Below, in pieces: positions 58,244-64,000 of a DNA stretch of 64,000 bases. Both the position numbers and the translations under genes were made by a program. The stretch is taken from the NCBI GenBank assembly GCA_050945795.1, contig JBMNTP010000001.1, positions 186,001 through 250,000 of the forward strand, read 5' to 3'. Origin of the DNA: JBMNTP01 sp050945795. Lineage in GTDB: Bacteria; Bacillota; Clostridia; Christensenellales; MGBC116941. The notes under the pieces are model-generated. The model ran no database searches, was not told the DNA's origin, and saw only the letters and a list, made by a program, of their open reading frames with translations. Position 1 is the stretch's first letter. The number at the start of each line of letters is the position of its first letter.

Positions 58244-58475
58244 CTTACCTTTCTTTTATAAAAAAGGAAGGTAATACCAAAGAAGATCTGTTTCGCGAAT
58301 TTCGTATGTATATTAGATAGGTTCCTATGCCCGAACCAAGCAAAGCGCCTTTAGGTAGTTTAAAGCTGCGCCTTTCTGTTCCTAAGATGCCGCATATGCG
58401 GCATCTTGCAAAGTTTGGGATCAAACCCTTTTTAAAGGGTTTGCCGCCGGAGGCAACACTTCTACTACAGCAGGC
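58244..58475 (-). repeat. Composite intergenic repeat, copy 3
   Basis: Read on the minus strand: GCCTCCGGCGGCAAACCC, AAACCCTTTAAAAAGGGTTT, ATCCCAAACTTTGC, and the palindrome AAGATGCCGCATATGCGGCATCTT. After about 90 bases come TCTTCTTTGG and a hairpin ending at 58245 (TTACCTTCC...AAAGAAAGGTAA). It is the inverted counterpart of the copy at 51024. Partial extra copies of CTCCGGCGGCAAACC continue to about 58517. Confidence 0.8.
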
Positions 58476-58528
58476 CGGAGGCAACCATACCCCTGCCAAG
58501 GTTTGCCGCCGGAGACAATACTAAGCCG

Positions 58529-59191
58529 CTATTTAGCCGCCTTGACACCGGTATTTTCGGCTTGCTGTTTCCCAGCCTGACCGGAAGTTTCCTTGTCCTT
58601 CTCCTTATCTTTAAGCCTGTTTAAAAGCTCGCTTTTTCTTTTATTAAAAACCGCCTCAAGCTCTTCCCTGCTTTTTTCCTTGCCGCCATCGACCGCCTTA
58701 GTCTCAACGGCAACGCAAACGCTCTGCCTCGCCTCGCTCCCGCCGGCAGTTACAAACACTATACCCCGCCCCAGCGTCAATATATTTTTCGCAGGTATAA
58801 GCTCTCCGCTTATAAGCTCCAGCGATATAATAGCGCCTGTTCGCTCATCGATTGTGTACTCCGCCACCTCGCCTATTACCTCGCCCTCGTTTGTAACGAC
58901 GCGGCTGCCGTTTATATCGCGCCCGAAATACGATGTTGCGGCATCCTCCTGCTGTCGCCAAAAAGGCACCAGTCCGGAGGAATTTTCTGTTGTAAGCATT
59001 TCAGGCGCTATGCCGTCCGCTTTTTCAAGCGGCAGCGCTTTAAGTCCAAAGCACCCCGCCCCGGTATCGACCGATAGCAGCCGCACCGTCTTTTTTACGG
59101 CGTCTATTATAAGATCTTCAATCATCCCGCACGCTTTTCCATCCTCAACGCTAAAAAGCGGGAGTCCAACTATCTCACACGATTTTTTCAT
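58529..59191 (-). CDS. PRC-barrel domain protein
   Basis: The 220-residue soluble protein has two PRC-barrel domains (about residues 5-75 and 90-160). They are recognised by EIVGLPLFSVEDGKACGMIEDL and by RVVTNEGEVIGEVAEYTIDE, followed by a lysine/glutamate-rich tail. In Firmicutes, PRC-barrel proteins such as YlmC act in sporulation or as small adaptor proteins, but no specific role can be given. GGAGG precedes the ATG. Confidence 0.82.
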   Translation of the reverse strand: MKKSCEIVGLPLFSVEDGKACGMIEDLIIDAVKKTVRLLSVDTGAGCFGLKALPLEKADGIAPEMLTTENSSGLVPFWRQQEDAATSYFGRDINGSRVVTNEGEVIGEVAEYTIDERTGAIISLELISGELIPAKNILTLGRGIVFVTAGGSEARQSVCVAVETKAVDGGKEKSREELEAVFNKRKSELLNRLKDKEKDKETSGQAGKQQAENTGVKAAK

Positions 59192-59282
59192 TTCCTGCCT
59201 CCTTTAAAGCCTTCTGGCAAGCTTAATATATATTTTCCATCATTGCCGCATTTGCGCGCTTCAATACAGTTCCCCCGTATAT

Positions 59283-60167
59283 TTACGCGCCTTCTTTTCT
59301 CGCCCCTCCATACATGCCCCTAAGCAGCGACACCGCCGCCAGCGCCACACACGCGCCTGCCGCTATCAGATAATACGTCTGCCTGCCAAAGATCAGCCAC
59401 GCCGCCGCTATAGTCGCGGCGCACAGCATATACCTTGCCGCCCTAACCTTAGACAGCGCGTCTCGCTGCCTTTTCGCCCGCGCCCTGTTCTCTATAACCG
59501 CCTCGGCGCGTATCGCCGCATCGACCTGCTCATCTCCTGCCAGCACGCCAAACCTTTTTCCCGCCTTTAGCAGCTTCTCTTGTCCCGGCAGCTCAACACC
59601 GGGCGATTTTAAGCGGGCGGCGGCGGCTTTTGCCTGGTCACCCGCCGCGCTTGAAGAATACAATATGCACATCGACGCCCTAGCTCTTACCGCCCTTTTC
59701 CATGCCGAAGCTATATCCTGCGGCGTCAGCGGCATTTCAGGATGCGTTAAAAGTATTTCCCCATATATCCTCACGCCGCCCCGCCTCGCCGTATATCCCT
59801 GCCCCGTTTTCGCCTTTATCTCGGCGCCGGATGCCGATAACGCCGAGCGCAGCAACGCCATCGCCTTATCCTCTGGCAATAGCGCCAGTTTTTCAAGCGA
59901 GCATCGCCTGCGGATGCCGGAGCGTAGCTTTTTAAGCTTCATACCGTATCGGATTTTCTTATGCATGGATAAAGCTATTGAAAGGCAGCCAGCAACACAA
60001 AGCGCTAGTATAAAAGCCAACAGCGGTATTTTTGTAAGGTATAAAAACCATACATATAAAGCGAAACCCATAAACAGCCTTATGCCGACAGCGTCAAGTA
60101 TAGCCGCAACACGAGTTTTACCGCTCAGCTTTCTTTTTAAATACGACTTTACCATACTGCTTTCCAT
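59283..60167 (-). CDS. Membrane protein of unknown function
   Basis: The 294-residue protein has two hydrophobic segments near residues 28-70 and two more at about 245-285, which enclose a soluble, basic middle domain. That domain has a strand-rich part (GAEIKAKTGQGYTARRGGVRIYG split by a turn) resembling a nuclease-like fold, but no confident catalytic set is visible. I do not recognise the family. The second of two adjacent ATGs (60167) has the better spacing from GTGAGG. It is divergent from the nadD fusion gene. Confidence 0.65.
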   Translation of the reverse strand: MESSMVKSYLKRKLSGKTRVAAILDAVGIRLFMGFALYVWFLYLTKIPLLAFILALCVAGCLSIALSMHKKIRYGMKLKKLRSGIRRRCSLEKLALLPEDKAMALLRSALSASGAEIKAKTGQGYTARRGGVRIYGEILLTHPEMPLTPQDIASAWKRAVRARASMCILYSSSAAGDQAKAAAARLKSPGVELPGQEKLLKAGKRFGVLAGDEQVDAAIRAEAVIENRARAKRQRDALSKVRAARYMLCAATIAAAWLIFGRQTYYLIAAGACVALAAVSLLRGMYGGARKEGA

Positions 60168-60229
60168 CATTTACCTCACCGTATATATATTTGCCGCATT
60201 CTCTTATATTTATGCCTTCCACTCTTATC

Positions 60230-60258
60230 TTTTCAATTTGCCTAAATTCGTTTATACT
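60230..60258 (+). promoter_or_regulatory. Candidate promoter of the nadD-yqeK gene
   Basis: TTTTCA (60230-60235), 17 bases and TATACT (60253-60258). A transcript from here would start near 60265, downstream of the nearest in-frame TTG (60238). Confidence 0.5.
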
Positions 60259-60312
60259 AATAGAAACAAAAGCTTTGTTAAAACTAAGCGCAGTAGAGGC
60301 AGGTGGAATACC

Positions 60313-61509
60313 ATACAAAAACGCATAGGAATACTCGGGGGCACCTTCGACCCCATACATAACGGGCATATAGCCATAGCCTGTCAGGCCAGCGTACAAT
60401 TCAATCTTGAAGAGATGCTGGTTATACCTCTTGGCATACCGCCGCATAAGCCGACTCCCGCCGCAACGCCGGAGCAGCGGCTCGAAATGGCGCGCCTCGC
60501 CTCTCTCGGCATAGACAATATGCGGGTATTAGATATGGAGGTGGCTCGCGCCGGCACCACATACACAATAGATACGCTGCGCCGCCTTCGCCTTGAATAT
60601 CCAAAGCATACGCGCTTTTTCTATATAATAGGCGCCGATACATTAGGCGAGCTGCACACCTGGAAAAATATATCCGAGGTAGCCGGCCTTACCGACTTTA
60701 TCTGCTTTTTCCGCCCCGGCATATCGGCCCGGGAAATGGCGGATCGCGCCGCCGCCTCTTTTGATATGCTGGGCAAGCGTGTATATACCGCCGAATTCGA
60801 TGGCGACAACGTATCTTCAACATTTGTAAAACAAATAGCCGCGAAAGGGCTGCCGGTATACGGTCTTGTGCCGCGTGTAGTAGCGGCGTATATACACTCA
60901 AGCAACATATACTCTGATGCGCAACATATTGAAAGCGTTGACAGAGATGAACTATGCCAGCTTGTAATGCGTATGATAAAACCGGCTAAATACCGGCATA
61001 CGCTTGGCGTTGAGCAATCGGCAATAGAGCTGGCGCGTCGCTTTGATGAGGACGAAAACAAAGCGTCATTTGCCGCGCTCGCGCATGACTGCGCTAAGGA
61101 GTGCAAAGGCAATCTTGTAGAATTTGCCGCTAAATACGGATTAACATCTGTAGCCTCGCAATATGCCGAGCTGCCGCCCGCCATTATACACGCCCCGCTT
61201 GGCGCAGACGCTGCGAGGCTGCTTTTTGGCATAACCGACCCCGACATACTCTCGGCCATTAAATGGCATACTACTGGCAGAGCAGGCATGTCCCGCCTGG
61301 AAAAAATAATATACTTAGCCGACCTTATAGAGCCGAACCGCAACTGCCCCGGCATAGATGCCATAAGGGCGGCGGCCAAAAACAATCTTGATACCGCTGT
61401 GCTTATGGCGATGGATAACTCAATAGAATATGTGCTTTCCTCCGGCCATCAGCTCGACCGGCACACAATAGAGGCGCGAGAGCATCTGGCCCGGAGCATG
61501 AATAAATAA
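60313..61509 (+). CDS. nadD: NadD-YqeK fusion: nicotinate-nucleotide adenylyltransferase plus HD hydrolase
   Basis: Residues 1-195 are NadD, which adenylylates nicotinate mononucleotide for NAD synthesis: GILGGTFDPIHNGH with the nucleotidyltransferase motif, and SSTFVKQ near the end. Residues about 215-398 are a YqeK-type HD domain with RHTLGVEQ, ALAHDCAKE and the HAPLGADAA stretch, predicted to cleave diadenosine tetraphosphate. In most Firmicutes these are two adjacent genes. No ATG, GTG or TTG lies at the expected start: AGGTGG is followed six bases later by ATA at 60313, exactly where ATG is expected. RsfS follows 17 bases later, the usual Firmicutes order. Confidence 0.9.
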   Translation: MQKRIGILGGTFDPIHNGHIAIACQASVQFNLEEMLVIPLGIPPHKPTPAATPEQRLEMARLASLGIDNMRVLDMEVARAGTTYTIDTLRRLRLEYPKHTRFFYIIGADTLGELHTWKNISEVAGLTDFICFFRPGISAREMADRAAASFDMLGKRVYTAEFDGDNVSSTFVKQIAAKGLPVYGLVPRVVAAYIHSSNIYSDAQHIESVDRDELCQLVMRMIKPAKYRHTLGVEQSAIELARRFDEDENKASFAALAHDCAKECKGNLVEFAAKYGLTSVASQYAELPPAIIHAPLGADAARLLFGITDPDILSAIKWHTTGRAGMSRLEKIIYLADLIEPNRNCPGIDAIRAAAKNNLDTAVLMAMDNSIEYVLSSGHQLDRHTIEAREHLARSMNK

Positions 61510-61526
61510 ATCAAGGAGGGGATAGA

Positions 61527-61895
61527 TTGTCGAATACTCAACATATCGAAGAAATGCTTTCAACACTTTATGATGGCAAAGCCGAGGACATACTCGTACT
61601 CGAAACATCCAAGCTCACCATAATCGCCGACTATTTCATAATATGCAGCGGTCGCTCCAGCATACAGGTAAAATCGTTAAGCGACAAGCTTGAGGAGGCT
61701 ATGGAGGCGCACGGCATAACGGCAACGCGAAAAGAAGGCTATCAGGCCGGAAGATGGATTGTGCTTGATTACAGCGATGTGCTTGTTCACATATTCCACA
61801 GCGAGGAACGCGAGTTTTATAACCTTGAGCGGCTGTGGACAGACGGCGAAAACTGCCGTAACTATTCGGCGCAAAGAGAAAGCGCCAAAGCCTAA
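61527..61895 (+). CDS. rsfS: Ribosomal silencing factor RsfS
   Basis: The 122-residue protein binds ribosomal protein uL14 and blocks subunit joining in poor growth conditions. Family features are EDILVLETSKLTIIADYFII, SGRSSIQVKSL, GRWIVLDYSDVLVHIF and REFYNLERLW. It starts with TTG 61527, set by AAGGAGGGG, and follows nadD-yqeK in the typical order. A terminator follows. Confidence 0.96.
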   Translation: MSNTQHIEEMLSTLYDGKAEDILVLETSKLTIIADYFIICSGRSSIQVKSLSDKLEEAMEAHGITATRKEGYQAGRWIVLDYSDVLVHIFHSEEREFYNLERLWTDGENCRNYSAQRESAKA

Positions 61896-61953
61896 AACTA
61901 AAATAGTAGTTACATCTATAAACAAATATGCAAATATGCTTATAATAGCACCT

Positions 61954-61980
61954 AAAAAAGAGGCGGTTCTCCGCCTCTTT
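61954..61980 (+). terminator. Terminator of the nadD-rsfS unit
   Basis: AAAGAGGCGG-ttct-CCGCCTCTTT with T-rich tail. Confidence 0.88.
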
Positions 61981-62043
61981 AGATGTTTATATTTATATTA
62001 AGATGCAAATGCTATCTCTTTGGCTTCCGCTTCAGTTTTAGTT

Positions 62044-62556
62044 TTACTCAGCCGCTTTTTTCATCAATATGTCTGCGCCATGTATGGTATCGTTCCAGTA
62101 TTTTTGTATTTCATGAATTATTTGTTCTCTATACTGCACGCCGAAAAAGTGTTCATCAAACTGCTTGATGTTTCGAAAAAGCAAAGGGTAACTCTCTCCT
62201 CCAATAAAGCATATCATGCATGACTTTGTAATCTTGGCGTATGGATTAGGATAAATCGCTATCGCGTGTATCTCATCCCATTTAAGAGAATATATCTCTT
62301 TCCTCTTATGATACTCTACGCCTTTTTCATCAATCCTAACATTATAAGAATATATACCATATATCAAATCCCATATGTGTTTTATAAGAAGGCCTATTAT
62401 GAAAAGCATAAACAAGTATATAAATATGCTAAACTCCTGTGTCGCACGTTCATACCTTAGCATGAAAACTAATAAAGGAAATATTGCAACTAAACCACCT
62501 ATGGATATTACAGACATTAATATCGTATACCTCTTTTTTAATACTGTTATTTTCAC
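62044..62556 (-). CDS. Small membrane protein of unknown function
   Basis: The 170-residue product has two membrane helices (about residues 12-33 and 43-65) and then a soluble domain of about 100 residues with a strand pattern reminiscent of bacterial PH-like domains (YNVRIDEKGVEYHKRKEIYS). No family is assigned with confidence. The gene is noticeably AT-richer than its neighbours. Confidence 0.65.
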   Translation of the reverse strand: MKITVLKKRYTILMSVISIGGLVAIFPLLVFMLRYERATQEFSIFIYLFMLFIIGLLIKHIWDLIYGIYSYNVRIDEKGVEYHKRKEIYSLKWDEIHAIAIYPNPYAKITKSCMICFIGGESYPLLFRNIKQFDEHFFGVQYREQIIHEIQKYWNDTIHGADILMKKAAE

Positions 62557-62653
62557 TCTTTAATTACCCCATTCTATTTAACTTATGGCTCATCAGAAGC
62601 TATTTAACTGTATTAACGAGGTTTCGGGTATACATTTACATTTATATTACAAT

Positions 62654-64000
62654 CTACCGCTTTCTTCTATAATAATACGAGCTGCCCCGCTGCGACCTTG
62701 TCTCCTGCCTTGTCGGCTCGGCGTCAAATTGGCTACCGCTCCTGCGCGTCGGCGCACTTCTTCTCTTTCTCCTGTTCTTAAAAGAACGCCGTCCCTTCTT
62801 TACATCAGACGCTATCCTGACTATAACGACAATCAGGAATATAACTATCGGTATCGCCAACAGCCACCACAGCGAAGCGCGGTCTTCATCAGAGGAAATG
62901 GACTTGCCCGGCTTTGACGGCGTTACGTCGGCTGTACTACCGGCAGCTCCGCCTGTATAGTTTGTGTCATACACATCGGATTGAGCAACCAGCTTGGCAC
63001 TTATAAGCTCCTTATCCCCCAACTTGAATGTTACTGTACCCAGCTCATCGCCCGAATAAATGGGGGCAATGAGGTCTTTATCGTATACCGGCACAACCTC
63101 GACATCGTTTATATTTGCTTTAAGGTCTTCTATTTCCTCGCTCGTTCCGGCATAAAAGCTGTCCTCAGGGAATTCATACCCCACAGTAAGCACGCCGCCG
63201 GAAGGGTCTTCTGCCGAAGCGTTTGTAACATTGGCGGTGAGGGTGCGGGAGGCGAGATGCTCTTTAAGGTCTATTTTTTGTACCGTATCAAAACCGTATT
63301 CAAAAAGCGCCTTTGCCGCTCCCCATCTTGTTGTTCCGTTTTCGCTAGGATCACCGAATATTATTACTATAAGCTCTACCCCATCCTTTTCGGCAGAAGC
63401 GACAAGGCAGTTTTTAGCCACCGGCGTTGAGCCTGTCTTCATGCCGGTAGCGTATTGATAATTGTACTGCGAATCTTCCGGTTTATCGGAAAGCAGCTTG
63501 TTTGTATTGAATACTTCCTTTGAAGATCCGGCAAAGCTTAGCGTATACGAGCCTGCTCCGGCCGCCTTCATAAATTCCTCATTCTTGCTTGCTGCGGAGG
63601 CTAGTTTAGCGAAATCGCGCGCAGTGGTATAATGCTCTTCGTTCTGCACTCCATGCGAATTCTGGAATTTGGTGCTGCTCATGCCGAGCTGCGCCGCCTT
63701 CTCGTTCATCTTGCCGGCAAACGCGCTCTCGCTTCCGGCCAAGCCCACCGCTACAGCTGACGCAGCGTCGTTTCCCGAAACAAGCATCATGCCATAAAGC
63801 AGCTGCTGATATGATACCTCATGGCCTTGTTTAAGCCCCATAAGGCTGCTGCCCGCCCTTTGGTTAACCTCCGAGCCTACTTTTATCGTTGAGTCGAGGT
63901 CAACTTCGCTTTCAAGCAACAGCAACGCCGTCATAATCTTTGTGGTACTGGCGGGAAAAACCTTCGTGTCGCCGCTCTTTACCCACAGTTCTTTGCCCGT
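62654..64000 (-). CDS. D-alanyl-D-alanine carboxypeptidase (5' end outside window)
   Basis: The frame is open to the end of the window, so the signal peptide and first residues are missing. The catalytic SxxK is in FPASTTKIMTA (bases near 63935-63955), the SGN motif in LVSGNDAAS and the KTG motif in TGMKTGSTP. This is a DacA/DacF-type low-molecular-weight penicillin-binding protein that trims pentapeptides in peptidoglycan. A PBP5 C-terminal-like region, a membrane helix and a very basic tail rich in Arg, Lys and Ser follow. A C-terminal hydrophobic helix with a long cationic tail, as here, is less common than a simple amphipathic anchor. Confidence 0.94.
   Translation of the reverse strand, partial: TGKELWVKSGDTKVFPASTTKIMTALLLLESEVDLDSTIKVGSEVNQRAGSSLMGLKQGHEVSYQQLLYGMMLVSGNDAASAVAVGLAGSESAFAGKMNEKAAQLGMSSTKFQNSHGVQNEEHYTTARDFAKLASAASKNEEFMKAAGAGSYTLSFAGSSKEVFNTNKLLSDKPEDSQYNYQYATGMKTGSTPVAKNCLVASAEKDGVELIVIIFGDPSENGTTRWGAAKALFEYGFDTVQKIDLKEHLASRTLTANVTNASAEDPSGGVLTVGYEFPEDSFYAGTSEEIEDLKANINDVEVVPVYDKDLIAPIYSGDELGTVTFKLGDKELISAKLVAQSDVYDTNYTGGAAGSTADVTPSKPGKSISSDEDRASLWWLLAIPIVIFLIVVIVRIASDVKKGRRSFKNRRKRRSAPTRRSGSQFDAEPTRQETRSQRGSSYYYRRKR

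Noticed and set aside
58245..58499. 84-codon minus-strand frame
   Set aside because: It coincides with composite repeat copy 3 and has no gene signals.
59665..60312. N-terminal extension of the nadD frame from an ATG at 59665
   Set aside because: The extension is antisense to the 59283-60167 membrane protein, has no ribosome-binding site, and lies upstream of the candidate promoter.
1..64000. Search for CRISPR arrays, insertion sequences, phage genes, defence islands and rRNA
   Set aside because: No regularly spaced repeats, transposase or integrase motifs, or rRNA sequence were found; the repeats present are the tRNA-linked and composite intergenic families listed.

Overview
The window looks like a chromosomal segment of a Bacillota bacterium, most likely class Clostridia. 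Supporting signs are strong GGAGG ribosome-binding sites, frequent TTG/GTG starts, a T-box leader, CsoR/CopA/CopZ copper control, a VanW protein, a YugP-type peptidase, RsfS and an ECF S-component. GC content looks intermediate and ATA is used freely for isoleucine. I cannot place a genus. No phage, insertion sequence, CRISPR array or rRNA operon was seen.

Layout. 1-7.3 kb: the end of thioredoxin reductase, a large membrane protein, a 7TM-GGDEF diguanylate cyclase, an amidase-like protein, a zinc-finger anti-sigma-like protein and a TIM-barrel protein. 7.3-12.2 kb: an EF-G paralogue, an unknown zinc-ribbon membrane protein and tRNA-Leu(GAG). 12.2-19.4 kb (minus strand): polA-coaE-lytic transglycosylase-peptide-binding lipoprotein, then an ECF sigma factor followed by a SIMPL lipoprotein. 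19.5-26.4 kb: tRNA-Leu(CAA), a C39-like lipoprotein, a GyrI-like protein, and a tryptophan-type T-box operon that encodes an LDH-family 2-hydroxyacid dehydrogenase plus a TrpXYZ-type ABC importer. 27.6-31.4 kb: a DeoR-family regulator divergent from an archaeal-type GAPDH and phosphoglycerate kinase pair. 31.4-35.4 kb (minus strand): copper operon csoR-copA-Met-rich lipoprotein-copZ with a well-formed promoter and operator. 35.5-42 kb: a Myb/AT-hook protein, unknown proteins, a zinc peptidase, tRNA-Arg(CCT), and a decayed stretch with gene remnants. 42-54.2 kb: SPFH and Arc-type proteins, then carbon metabolism (phosphofructokinase, acetate kinase, LacI regulator, zinc dehydrogenase, glycerate kinase, HpcH-type aldolase, KDPG-type aldolase) mixed with Ohr, pyridoxamine kinase and cysteine synthase. 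54.2-64 kb: VanW with a BlaI-type regulator, an ECF S-component, FabD, a PRC-barrel protein, a NadD-YqeK fusion with an apparent ATA start, RsfS and a partial D-Ala-D-Ala carboxypeptidase.

How the parts fit. Phosphofructokinase, archaeal-type GAPDH/PGK and acetate kinase cover parts of a fermentative sugar route. The aldolases, glycerate kinase and LacI-dehydrogenase pair suggest sugar-acid use. The T-box operon ties uptake of a tryptophan-related compound, and an unusual hydroxyacid dehydrogenase, to tRNA-Trp charging.

Most unusual points: (1) the tryptophan T-box / LDH-like / TrpXYZ operon; (2) the archaeal-type GAPDH-PGK pair; (3) a two-hairpin module repeated in tandem directly behind all three tRNA genes, with relatives inside a second composite intergenic repeat; (4) an apparent AUA start for an essential NAD gene.
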